Assembly: GCA_947456805.1 (NCBI GenBank)
Contig: CANGTN010000014.1
Coordinates: 1 to 44,138 of the forward strand
Origin: Chitinophagaceae bacterium
GTDB lineage: Bacteria; Bacteroidota; Bacteroidia; Chitinophagales; Chitinophagaceae
DNA: 44,138 bases
Direction of reading: 5' to 3'
Shown: positions 1-6,817 of the stretch, one piece after another
How the letters are laid out: each line of letters starts with the position of its first letter
How positions within the stretch are numbered: the stretch's first letter is position 1
Program-made: the position numbers and the translations under genes
Notes under the pieces: generated by a model
Told to the model about the DNA's origin: nothing
The model's database searches: none
Seen by the model: the letters and a program-made list of their open reading frames with translations, nothing else

Positions 1-2
1 CT

Positions 3-293
3 ACTACCAATCCGGGTATTGCATTAGAAGCATTGGCACTGCAGAATGATTATTATGCAAAGGATACTGAAAAAAATAAAAAAGGGTTAATTGCAAATTA
101 TTACTACAACATGGTTTATTATGCAGATAAGCAAAAAGATTATGAGAAAGCAATAGAGTTTTGTGATAAGATATTAGTGCTTATTCCTGGAGATATAGAA
201 ATGACCAATATCAGAAATACACTATCTGCCAGACAATTGAACAAAACAAATCCTCCTGCTAAACAACCAACAGGTAATAAAGGGAATAATTAG
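3..293 (+). CDS. TPR-like protein, C-terminal fragment (5' end outside window)
   Basis: The reading frame is open from base 3, so the gene begins upstream of the window; the TTG at 33 is only an internal Leu codon. About 96 residues are visible. The middle (YYYNMVYYADKQKDYEKAI, then FCDKIL) has the alternating aromatic and small residue pattern of a tetratricopeptide helix pair, followed by IPGD, which resembles the usual turn between TPR units. The tail after it is Asn/Pro/Lys-rich and probably disordered. TPR units mediate protein contacts; no partner can be named. A terminator hairpin follows at 349-383, so this gene ends a transcription unit separate from nuo. The TPR call is moderate; the full protein's function is unknown. 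Confidence 0.6.
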   Translation, partial: TTNPGIALEALALQNDYYAKDTEKNKKGLIANYYYNMVYYADKQKDYEKAIEFCDKILVLIPGDIEMTNIRNTLSARQLNKTNPPAKQPTGNKGNN

Positions 294-348
294 TTTTTTA
301 AATTTAAAAAAATAGTTAAATTAATTACTTTGAATTATAATAATCAAA

Positions 349-383
349 AAATAACTCTCCCAACAAAGGAGAGTTATTTTTTT
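349..383 (+). terminator. Rho-independent terminator after the TPR-like gene
   Basis: A perfect 12-bp inverted repeat (AAATAACTCTCC at 349-360 and GGAGAGTTATTT at 368-379) encloses a 7-base loop, and the T run continues to 383. The left arm also begins in an A run, so it could act in both directions. It ends just before the first possible nuoA start (386), which argues for a nuoA promoter downstream of it. Confidence 0.8.
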
Positions 384-399
384 GTATGCTTTACAATCT

Positions 400-407
400 T
401 ATTTTTG
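400..407 (+). promoter_or_regulatory. Candidate Bacteroidota -7 box for the nuo operon
   Basis: TATTTTTG fits the Bacteroidota -7 consensus TAnnTTTG. A TTTG at 381-384 could serve as the -33 element, but the 15-base gap is shorter than the usual 17-21. It lies after the terminator and 20 bases before the ATG at 428, which would fit a short leader if nuoA starts there. This is a consensus match only. Confidence 0.35.
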
Positions 408-427
408 CCACTCATATTTTCAATGCT

Positions 428-832
428 ATGAGCTACCTTTTCATTCAGCTGCTCGATACAGTTCATCAAAACAATGCAGATAATTATTTACCTATTGGGT
501 TGCAGTTAATTTTTGCAGCGGGTTTCGTTGCTACAATGCTTGCCTTGTCTGCAATAGTTGGTCCTAAAAGGGCTACAAAAGATAAATTGGCAACTTTTAC
601 CAGCGGTATTGAAAGTCATGGAGATGCCCGTCAGCCAATGGCTATCAAATACTTTTTAGTTGCTATCTTATTTGTGTTATTCGATGTAGAAGTAATTTTC
701 TTTTATCCTTATGCAGTCAATTTCAGAGAATTGGGTTGGAGCGGCTTTGGGGCTGTATTGATGTTTGTTGCATTCTTTTTAGTTGGGTTTGTATACATCA
801 TCAAAAAAGGGGCATTGAAGTGGGAAGACTAA
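428..832 (+). CDS. nuoA: NADH-quinone oxidoreductase subunit A
   Basis: Small membrane subunit of complex I, at the junction of the membrane arm with the quinone site. Three hydrophobic segments are visible, with the family signatures SGIESHGDARQPM in the loop and FLVAILFVLFDVEVIFFYP in the second membrane helix (conserved acidic FDVE). I chose the ATG at 428 (134 residues) rather than 386: a start at 386 would touch the terminator's T run and add 14 residues not typical of NuoA. First gene of a complete nuo operon; nuoB follows after 105 bases that hold nothing recognisable. Confidence 0.9.
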   Translation: MSYLFIQLLDTVHQNNADNYLPIGLQLIFAAGFVATMLALSAIVGPKRATKDKLATFTSGIESHGDARQPMAIKYFLVAILFVLFDVEVIFFYPYAVNFRELGWSGFGAVLMFVAFFLVGFVYIIKKGALKWED

Positions 833-937
833 CAATTAATTTTTTTTAGTCAACGAAATAAAAAGTTATTTGTTCTAAGATTAGGTTTGAATTGAAATAA
901 TGAAACATTAAACAATTAACATTCAACATTTAAAAAT

Positions 938-1525
938 ATGCGTCCGGTACGTTTTAATATCACTCCAAAAGAAGCCAAATTAAGCGATAGCTTGATGCAA
1001 GGCGAATTACCACAAGGTCATATAGGTGAAGGTTTTTTTGCAACAAAGTTGAGTGATGTGGTAGGATTGGCTCGTAAAAATTCAATATGGCCTTTACCAT
1101 TTGCAACAAGCTGTTGCGGTATTGAGTTTATGGCAACTATGGGTTCTCATTACGACTTAGCAAGATTTGGTAGCGAACGTGTTGGTTTTTCTCCACGTCA
1201 GTGCGACTTATTAATGGTAATGGGCACGATCGCAAAAAAAATGGGTCCTGTTTTGCGTCAAGTATATTTACAAATGGCAGAACCCCGTTGGGTAATTGCA
1301 GTTGGTGCTTGTGCAAGCAGCGGCGGAATTTTTGATACTTACAGCGTATTGCAAGGAATTGATCAGGTAATACCGGTGGATGTTTATGTGCCGGGTTGTC
1401 CCCCACGTCCGGAAGCAATTATTGATGGCGTTTTACGTATTCAGGATTTAGTACAAAATGAAAGTTTGAGAAGAAGAGGAAGCGAGCAATACAAAGCATT
1501 ATTAAACAGCTACGGAATAGAATAG
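938..1525 (+). CDS. nuoB: NADH-quinone oxidoreductase subunit B (N2 cluster subunit)
   Basis: Hydrophilic subunit that carries the terminal [4Fe-4S] cluster N2, which passes electrons to quinone. The four expected ligands are present: the adjacent pair C59-C60 (ATSCCGIEFMA), C125 (GACASSGG) and C154 (VPGCPPRPE). At 195 residues the length is normal for the family. Start at ATG 938, with an AT-rich leader lacking a strong Shine-Dalgarno site, as usual in Bacteroidota. nuoC follows after 31 bases. Confidence 0.97.
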   Translation: MRPVRFNITPKEAKLSDSLMQGELPQGHIGEGFFATKLSDVVGLARKNSIWPLPFATSCCGIEFMATMGSHYDLARFGSERVGFSPRQCDLLMVMGTIAKKMGPVLRQVYLQMAEPRWVIAVGACASSGGIFDTYSVLQGIDQVIPVDVYVPGCPPRPEAIIDGVLRIQDLVQNESLRRRGSEQYKALLNSYGIE

Positions 1526-1556
1526 AAAACTGCAGGCAGCACAAAAAAATAAAACA

Positions 1557-2063
1557 ATGGCTTTGACCAACGAAATAATACAACAAAAATTAACCGAAAA
1601 ATTTGGCGACCAAGTCGGCAATTTTCAGGAATCTTTTGGAATGCTCACTTTTGAAGCACCGAAAGAACAGAACTTGAAAGTGTTGCAATTTTTGTATGAC
1701 GATGAAACATTGCAGTTTACTTTTTTAACTGATTTGTGTGCGGTGCATTATCCCGATGATAAAGGCAGAGAATTAGCGATGGTTTACACGGTACATAACC
1801 TGAAAGCTAATATTCGTCTGCGTTTCAAGGTGTTTACAGATATTCAGACACCCGATATTTTTACTGCCTCAAAATTGTTTGAAGCAGCAAATTGGATGGA
1901 AAGAGAAACCTATGATTTTTATGGTGTAAACTTTGTTGGGCATCCAAATTTGAAAAGAATTATGAATGTAGATGAGATGGATTATTTTCCATTGAGAAAA
2001 GAATTTCCATTAGAAGACCAAACAAGAATTGATAAAGATGATGAAATGTTTGGAAGAGGTTAA
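1557..2063 (+). CDS. nuoC: NADH-quinone oxidoreductase subunit C
   Basis: 30-kDa-type subunit of the peripheral arm that packs against NuoD. It lacks cofactors. The family signature lies near the C-terminus: ERETYDFYGVNFVGHPNLKR followed by FPLRKEFP. At 168 residues it is a stand-alone NuoC, not the NuoCD fusion of enterobacteria. The start at ATG 1557 directly precedes the conserved fold. The spacer to nuoD carries the first copy of a repeat found three times in this operon. Confidence 0.95.
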   Translation: MALTNEIIQQKLTEKFGDQVGNFQESFGMLTFEAPKEQNLKVLQFLYDDETLQFTFLTDLCAVHYPDDKGRELAMVYTVHNLKANIRLRFKVFTDIQTPDIFTASKLFEAANWMERETYDFYGVNFVGHPNLKRIMNVDEMDYFPLRKEFPLEDQTRIDKDDEMFGRG

Positions 2064-2099
2064 AATAAAATGACAAGTTGAATGGCATACAAAAAGTAC

Positions 2100-2148
2100 A
2101 AGTGTGCGACGCAACAACAGCAACATTGAAATAAAAAAGTTGGTAACA
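2100..2148 (+). repeat. nuo spacer repeat, copy 1 (before nuoD)
   Basis: Block 1 (AAGTGTGCGACGCAACA, 2100-2116) and block 2 (GTTGGTAACA, 2139-2148) are separated by 22 less-conserved bases. The same two blocks with 21-22-base spacing recur at 4827-4875 and 9068-9115. It ends 11 bases before the nuoD ATG. Block 1 holds the odd palindrome TGCG-A-CGCA. Confidence 0.75.
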
Positions 2149-2159
2149 TAAACAAAAAA

Positions 2160-3392
2160 ATGTCAGACGTACAACACCACCATATAAAACTGCCGGAAGG
2201 CTCTATAGAAAAGCAAACTACAACGCTTAATTTAGGACCTACCCACCCTGCCACACACGGCGTATTTCAAAATATTATTGAGTTAGATGGAGAACGCATT
2301 GTAAGTGCCGAACAAACTGTAGGATATATCCACCGTGCATTTGAGAAGATTGCCGAACGCAGACCTTTGTACCAAATTACGACACTTACCGATCGGTTAA
2401 ACTATTGTTCTTCGCCTATTAATAACATGGGTTGGCACATGACTTGCGAAAAATTATTGCAAGTAAAAACGCCAAAACGTGTTGATTATTTACGTGTAAT
2501 TATAATGGAGTTGGCAAGGATTACCGACCACTTAATTTGTAACAGTATTGTAGGGGTTGATAGTGGCGCTTATACAGGATTTTTGTATGTAATGCAATAC
2601 CGTGAATTGGCTTATGAAATATATGAAGAAGTTTGTGGTAGCCGATTAACTACCAACATGGGACGTATTGGAGGTTTTGAAAGAAATTTTACCAATGCCG
2701 CTTTTGAAAAATTAGAAAAATTTTTAGCAGAGTTTCCTAATGTTTGGAAAGAATTTGAAAACTTATTTTCAAGAAATAGGATTTTTATGGAACGCTTAAT
2801 TGGCACTGGTGCAATTAGTGCTGAAAGGGCTTTGAACTATGGCTTTACGGGTCCTAACTTGCGTGCTGCAGGTGTCGATTATGATGTACGAGTACATCAG
2901 CCTTACAGCAGTTATGAAGATTTTGATTTTGTGGTTCCTGTAGGAAATACCGGAGATAATTACGACCGCTTTTTGGTGCGTGGAAAAGAAGTATGGGAAT
3001 CATTATCTATTATCAACCAGGCATACCAAAAAGTACAGGCATTTAAAGGTGCCGAAGCTGAAGTATATCATGCTGATGTTCCTGAGTATTATTTGCCGGA
3101 AAAGAAAGACGTTTATACTAAAATGGAAGCATTGATTTGGCACTTTAAAATTATCATGGGTGAAATTGAAATGCCAAAAGGTGAAGTATATCATAGCGTA
3201 GAGGGAGCAAATGGAGAGTTAGGATTTTATTTAATCAGTGATGGCGGAAGAGCCCCTTACCGCTTACATTTCAGAAGACCAAGTTTCATTTATTACCAAG
3301 CATACAGCGAGTTAACAAAGGATGCAATGTTGAGCGATGCTATTATGACTATGAGTAGTTTGAATCTGATAGCAGGCGAATTGGATGGCTAA
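2160..3392 (+). CDS. nuoD: NADH-quinone oxidoreductase subunit D
   Basis: 49-kDa-type subunit that forms much of the quinone-binding pocket with NuoB. It is related to the large subunit of [NiFe] hydrogenases but has no metal site. Seen are the N-terminal GPTHPATHGVFQ loop with the quinone-site histidines, TDRLNYCSSPINNMGW, RIGGFERNF, and the near-C-terminal LHFRRPSFIYYQ. Its 410 residues are normal. The very C-terminus reads IAGELDG, in place of the common GEVDR ending. Start at ATG 2160, followed by a His-containing short tail. Confidence 0.97.
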   Translation: MSDVQHHHIKLPEGSIEKQTTTLNLGPTHPATHGVFQNIIELDGERIVSAEQTVGYIHRAFEKIAERRPLYQITTLTDRLNYCSSPINNMGWHMTCEKLLQVKTPKRVDYLRVIIMELARITDHLICNSIVGVDSGAYTGFLYVMQYRELAYEIYEEVCGSRLTTNMGRIGGFERNFTNAAFEKLEKFLAEFPNVWKEFENLFSRNRIFMERLIGTGAISAERALNYGFTGPNLRAAGVDYDVRVHQPYSSYEDFDFVVPVGNTGDNYDRFLVRGKEVWESLSIINQAYQKVQAFKGAEAEVYHADVPEYYLPEKKDVYTKMEALIWHFKIIMGEIEMPKGEVYHSVEGANGELGFYLISDGGRAPYRLHFRRPSFIYYQAYSELTKDAMLSDAIMTMSSLNLIAGELDG

Positions 3393-3447
3393 AAAATATT
3401 TGAAAAAGTAAAAAACAAATCGGTTCACTTTTCACTTTTGATGGATT

Positions 3448-3948
3448 ATGATACAATTTAACGAACAACAAATGGCAGAGTTTAATAGACTGGTAGCACG
3501 TTACCCCGAAGGGAAACAGAAAAGTGCGTTACTACCTGCTTTGCATTTGGCACAAGATACTTTTGGTGGCTGGTTGAGCAGTGAGACAATGGATTATGTT
3601 GCTTCATTACTGAAAATAGAACCTATTGAAGTATATGAAGTAGCTACATTTTACAGTATGTACAATTTAAAACCAGTAGGTAAATATTTGTTTGAAGTTT
3701 GTCAAACTGGTCCTTGTATGTTAAATGGCAGCGACAATATTATTGATTATATCAAAGAAACATTGGGTATAAAAGTTGGTGAAACAACAGCCGATGGAAT
3801 GTTTACTTTGAAAACAGTAGAATGTTTGGGAGCTTGTGGTTATGCACCAATGATGCAGATGGGCAAAACGTATCGTGAACATTTGACAAAAGAAAAAGTA
3901 GATGCAATTATTGCTGAATGCAGAAACAATGCTGTTGTAAATAATTAA
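3448..3948 (+). CDS. nuoE: NADH-quinone oxidoreductase subunit E
   Basis: 24-kDa-type subunit with a thioredoxin-like fold that carries the [2Fe-2S] cluster N1a next to the FMN of NuoF. Ligands seen are C85 and C90 (CQTGPC) and C126 and C130 (CLGAC). The N-terminal half has the expected YPEGKQKSALLPAL helix region. Its 166 residues are normal. The stop codon is separated from the next start (3950) by one base, so the following SnoaL-like gene is probably translated from the same message. Confidence 0.96.
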   Translation: MIQFNEQQMAEFNRLVARYPEGKQKSALLPALHLAQDTFGGWLSSETMDYVASLLKIEPIEVYEVATFYSMYNLKPVGKYLFEVCQTGPCMLNGSDNIIDYIKETLGIKVGETTADGMFTLKTVECLGACGYAPMMQMGKTYREHLTKEKVDAIIAECRNNAVVNN

Positions 3949-3949
3949 C

Positions 3950-4384
3950 ATGAAGAAAATAATTTTTACATGCGTTTTAATGTTTTTAGCAATGGTTTCT
4001 TTTGCGCAAACACAAGCTGAAAAGCAAGTTACAGAAGCAGTTTTGGCTGTTCATAAAGCGATTTTTGTACATAAAGACAGCCTTGCATTAGAATCATTAT
4101 TTGCACCTCAAATAACATACGGACATTCGGGTGGTAAAGTTGAAAACAGAAAAGAAACGATTGATAATGTAAGCCAGAACAAATCAACCTACACCAATAT
4201 TGAAGCAAAAGTATTGTCTGTAAATGTTCAGGGAAATACAGCCGCAAGCAGGTATTTATTATTAGGCACAGAAACAAAACCTGATGGTAAGTCAACCGAG
4301 TTGAAATTGAATATTTTGCAGGTTTGGATAAAAGAAAAGAAGGATTGGAAATTAATGGCAAGACAAGCAGTTAAAGTAAGTTAA
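3950..4384 (+). CDS. Exported SnoaL/NTF2-like (DUF4440-type) protein, first of a pair
   Basis: A 144-residue protein with a clear signal peptide (MKKIIFTCVLMFLAMVSFAQ, cleavage likely at FA-Q), so it acts in the periplasm or outside. The mature part fits the NTF2-like/DUF4440 cone fold: an N-terminal helix (VTEAVLAVHKAIFVHKDSLA), then LFAPQITYGHSGG and a C-terminal beta hairpin ending LQVWIKEKKDWKLMARQ. Family members include isomerases, hydrolases and many proteins of unknown role, so no reaction is proposed. It starts one base after nuoE and is followed one base later by a paralogue. It is not a complex I subunit. Confidence 0.75.
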   Translation: MKKIIFTCVLMFLAMVSFAQTQAEKQVTEAVLAVHKAIFVHKDSLALESLFAPQITYGHSGGKVENRKETIDNVSQNKSTYTNIEAKVLSVNVQGNTAASRYLLLGTETKPDGKSTELKLNILQVWIKEKKDWKLMARQAVKVS

Positions 4385-4385
4385 G

Positions 4386-4805
4386 ATGAAATTGTACTTG
4401 CTTATTATAACTGTTACTGTAAGTTCTTTGGTTATTGGTCAGGACACAACCGGATTAAAAAAAGTAACTGTTTTATTAAATGAAGCATTGCTGAAAAAAG
4501 ATTCGAGTGTATTAATGCAATTGCTCGATAACAATGTAAGTTATGGGCATAGTAATGGTTGGATACAAAGTAAAAGCGATGTGGTACAAGATTTTTCTTC
4601 GGGTAAAATTTCTTACAACAAAATGGAAGTTTCTGATGAAAAATTTCTAATGCAAAAACAAGCAGTTGCTATTAGGAATGTTACTACTGTAGAAGGAATA
4701 GTGAGTGGCAATGTTTTTAAAATGAGTTTGCAAGTGTTGCAAGTTTGGAAAAGAATAAAAGGTAAGTGGGTATTGATTGCAAGACAAAGTGTGAAGTTGA
4801 GTTGA
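4386..4805 (+). CDS. Exported SnoaL/NTF2-like (DUF4440-type) protein, second of a pair
   Basis: A 139-residue paralogue of the preceding gene: both share YGHS (VSYGHSNG here), LQVW near the C-terminus and the ending ARQ(S/A)VK(L/V)S. The N-terminus (MKLYLLIITVTVSSLVIGQ) is a signal peptide with a likely cut after G. The two copies are clearly diverged, so the duplication is not recent. It starts one base after its partner's stop and looks translationally coupled. Function unknown; a hydrophobic pocket for a small ligand is possible from the fold class. It is followed by the second spacer repeat and then nuoF. Confidence 0.7.
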   Translation: MKLYLLIITVTVSSLVIGQDTTGLKKVTVLLNEALLKKDSSVLMQLLDNNVSYGHSNGWIQSKSDVVQDFSSGKISYNKMEVSDEKFLMQKQAVAIRNVTTVEGIVSGNVFKMSLQVLQVWKRIKGKWVLIARQSVKLS

Positions 4806-4826
4806 GGAATAAAGATTAGAATCTTG

Positions 4827-4875
4827 AAGTGTGCGGCGCAACAACTGTGAGATTGAAAAACAAAAGCTGGAAACA
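4827..4875 (+). repeat. nuo spacer repeat, copy 2 (before nuoF)
   Basis: Block 1 is AAGTGTGCGGCGCAACA (4827-4843), with one change from the other copies at the centre of the TGCG-x-CGCA palindrome, so the arms are kept. Block 2 is GCTGGAAACA (4866-4875) after 22 bases. It is preceded by the inverted repeat AAGATT-AG-AATCTT (4812-4825). Confidence 0.7.
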
Positions 4876-4879
4876 AAAG

Positions 4880-4899
4880 AATTAGCAGACTGGCTAATT
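4880..4899 (+). other. Small stem-loop in the nuoF leader
   Basis: AATTAGC (4880-4886) and GCTAATT (4893-4899) form a perfect 7-bp inverted repeat with a 6-base loop, ending 14 bases before the nuoF ATG. No T run follows, so it is not a terminator. It may affect translation or be a repeat remnant. Confidence 0.4.
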
Positions 4900-4913
4900 A
4901 GCAAATAATAAAT

Positions 4914-6272
4914 ATGGGCAGAAAATTATTATTAGAAAAAGCACATGTAGAAAACATCAGATTGTATGATGTATATCGCCGTGAAGGTGGCTACCGTAGT
5001 GTAGAAAAGGCTTTGAAAACAATGGCACCCGATGCTGTAACTGAAGAAGTGAAGAAGAGTGGCTTGCGTGGCAGAGGTGGTGCAGGATTTCCGGCAGGAA
5101 TGAAATGGAGTTTTTTGGCGAAGCCTGAAGGAGTGCCTCGTTATTTGGTTGTGAATGCGGATGAAAGTGAGCCGGGAACTTTTAAAGACAGGTATTTGAT
5201 GGAGTTTCTTCCGCATTTATTGATTGAAGGAATGATTGTGAGTTCGTATGCATTGGGCAGCAATAATTCTTATATATACATCCGTGGAGAATATGCCTGG
5301 ATTGTAGATATTTTGGAACAGGCAATTACAGAAGCCAAGCAAAATGGCTGGCTGGGAAAAAATATTTTGGGTAGTGGTTTTGATTGCGATATACATGTAC
5401 AACGTGGTGCAGGTGCTTATATATGTGGTGAAGAAACTGCATTGATTGAAAGCTTGGAAGGTAAACGTGGCAATCCAAGAATTAAGCCGCCATTTCCTGC
5501 TGTGAAAGGTGTTTGGGGTTGTCCAACGGTGGTAAACAATGTAGAAACAATTGCAGCTGTTGTACCAATTATAAATGAAGGTGGTGATGAATATGCAAAA
5601 ATTGGTGTTGGAAAAAGTACAGGAACAAAATTAATCAGCGCATGTGGCAATATCAATAAACCTGGTGTGTATGAGATTGACATGACTATTAGCGTGGAAG
5701 ATTTTATTTACAGCGATGAATGGTGTGGTGGTATAGCGAATGGCAAAAAATTAAAAGCGTGTATTCCGGGGGGGTCTTCGGTACCTATTTTGCCTGCTAA
5801 TTTATTATTGAAAACAGCCAAAGGCGAAACCCGTTATATGAATTATGAAAGTTTGAGTGATGGTGGTTTTGCATCTGGTTCAATGATGGGTTCGGGTGGA
5901 TTTATCGTGTTGGATGAAGACCAGTGTATTGTTCGAAATACGTATTCATTGGCAAGATTTTATCGTCATGAAAGTTGCGGACAATGTTCCCCGTGCAGAG
6001 AAGGAACAGGCTGGATGGAAAAAATATTGTGGCGTTTAGAAAATGGAGAAGGCAAGATGAGTGATATTGATTTGTTGTGGGATATTCAGCGCAAGATAGA
6101 AGGGAATACGATTTGTCCGTTAGGAGATGCAGCAGCATGGCCTGTTGCAGCAGCTATCAGACATTTCAGAGATGAGTTTGAGTGGCATGTAAGTCATGCA
6201 CAAGAAGCACAAATTAGAAATTTTGGTTTGGGGCATTATGCAGATGAAATACATGTGCCGGTAAGTGCTTAA
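4914..6272 (+). CDS. nuoF: NADH-quinone oxidoreductase subunit F (NADH/FMN-binding)
   Basis: 51-kDa-type subunit that oxidises NADH with FMN and holds [4Fe-4S] cluster N3. The nucleotide and flavin region shows LRGRGGAGFPAG (51-62) and NADESEPGTFKDR (81-93); GAGAYICGEETALIES (165-180) is the second glycine-rich segment. N3 ligands are C355, C358 and C361 (SCGQCSPCREGTGW) plus C401 (NTICPLGD). Its 452 residues are normal. It is separated from nuoE by two SnoaL-like genes and from nuoG by the GxxExxY unit. Confidence 0.97.
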   Translation: MGRKLLLEKAHVENIRLYDVYRREGGYRSVEKALKTMAPDAVTEEVKKSGLRGRGGAGFPAGMKWSFLAKPEGVPRYLVVNADESEPGTFKDRYLMEFLPHLLIEGMIVSSYALGSNNSYIYIRGEYAWIVDILEQAITEAKQNGWLGKNILGSGFDCDIHVQRGAGAYICGEETALIESLEGKRGNPRIKPPFPAVKGVWGCPTVVNNVETIAAVVPIINEGGDEYAKIGVGKSTGTKLISACGNINKPGVYEIDMTISVEDFIYSDEWCGGIANGKKLKACIPGGSSVPILPANLLLKTAKGETRYMNYESLSDGGFASGSMMGSGGFIVLDEDQCIVRNTYSLARFYRHESCGQCSPCREGTGWMEKILWRLENGEGKMSDIDLLWDIQRKIEGNTICPLGDAAAWPVAAAIRHFRDEFEWHVSHAQEAQIRNFGLGHYADEIHVPVSA

Positions 6273-6281
6273 GTTTTTTTG

Positions 6282-6317
6282 TTTCACGCAAAGAAGCAAC
6301 GATAGCAAAGGTCGCAA
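6282..6317 (+). repeat. Left terminal inverted repeat with GCAAMG array
   Basis: It contains GCAAAG (6288), GCAACG (6296), GCAAAG (6305) and GCAACG (6314, running to 6319), spaced 8, 9 and 9 bases. It starts 10 bases after the nuoF stop. Confidence 0.7.
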
Positions 6318-6364
6318 CGTAATGCTTCATTTAGTGAAAACAAAATTTGTAAAGAAATTACTAA

Positions 6365-6748
6365 ATGGAAAAACGAGAAAATGAATTATCGAAATTGGTT
6401 TTAGATATTTGTTTTCGTATTCATCGTTTGTATGGTCCTGGATTATTTGAAAGTGTTTATGAAGAAGTGTTTTGTTATGAATTTGATAAAGAAGGAATAC
6501 AATATGAAAGACAGAAATCAATTCCTTTGATTCATGAGAAGATAAAATTGGAGGCTGGTTTCAGAGCTGATTTGATTATTGAAAATACATTGTTGGTAGA
6601 GTTTAAAAGTATAGAGCAATTGGCTGAAGTTCATTATAAGCAGGTTCAAACATATTTAAAATTGACAAACATTAAACTTGGGTTATTAATCAATTTTAAT
6701 ACTGTTCTTCTGAAAGATGGAATTCACAGAATTGCAAATGGGTTATAA
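6365..6748 (+). CDS. GxxExxY family protein (PD-(D/E)XK-like)
   Basis: A 127-residue protein with the family's name-giving motif at G26-LF-E29-SV-Y32 (LYGPGLFESVYEE), followed by residues typical of a PD-(D/E)XK nuclease-like core: D69 in GFRADLII, E79-F-K81 in LLVEFKS, and a QVQTYL helix. Length matches the family average of about 125. The biochemical role is not established; the core suggests nucleic acid binding or cleavage. It is the sole gene of a unit with inverted-repeat ends between nuoF and nuoG and has no evident link to complex I. ATG 6365 is the only sensible start. Confidence 0.85.
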   Translation: MEKRENELSKLVLDICFRIHRLYGPGLFESVYEEVFCYEFDKEGIQYERQKSIPLIHEKIKLEAGFRADLIIENTLLVEFKSIEQLAEVHYKQVQTYLKLTNIKLGLLINFNTVLLKDGIHRIANGL

Positions 6749-6760
6749 AAATTTATATCA

Positions 6761-6796
6761 TTGCGTTCGTGGCTTACTTTGCCTCGTTGCGTGAAA
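6761..6796 (-). repeat. Right terminal inverted repeat with GCAAMG array
   Basis: Read on the minus strand it holds GCAACG (from 6790), GCAAAG (6782), GCCACG (6773) and GCAATG (6764, ending at 6759), with the same 8, 9, 9 spacing as the left end. It ends 21 bases before the nuoG ATG. Confidence 0.7.
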
Positions 6797-6817
6797 AATA
6801 TAGTGTGAAACAAAAAT

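Larger units (their letters stand above)
6282..6796 (+). mobile_element. Inverted-repeat-bounded unit carrying a GxxExxY gene
   Basis: A 515-bp unit fills the nuoF-nuoG gap. Its ends, 6282-6317 and 6761-6796 in opposite orientation, match at 27 of 36 positions by hand alignment, including the first ten (TTTCACGCAA). Each end also carries four GCAAMG-like hexamers starting 8, 9 and 9 bases apart. The only gene inside is the GxxExxY ORF. No transposase and no obvious target duplication is seen, so mobility is inferred from structure only. It could be a non-autonomous or self-mobilised element, or an old insertion. Confidence 0.55.

Noticed and set aside
33-293. A complete 86-residue gene starting with TTG at 33
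   Set aside because: The frame is open to base 3 and the upstream residues continue the same protein style; this is a gene cut by the window edge.
386-427. nuoA start at ATG 386
   Set aside because: It lies within three bases of a terminator T run and adds an untypical N-terminus; the ATG at 428 fits NuoA homologues better.
6365-6748. GxxExxY gene as an accessory subunit of complex I
   Set aside because: The family is scattered and unrelated to respiration, and the inverted-repeat ends point to an insertion rather than a functional partner.
6276-6816. Outer inverted repeat TTTTTGTTTCAC (6276-6287) and GTGAAACAAAAA (6805-6816) as the true element border
   Set aside because: Perfect over 12 bases but mostly A/T runs, and not in register with the GCAAMG array alignment; the 36-bp ends are the better supported border.
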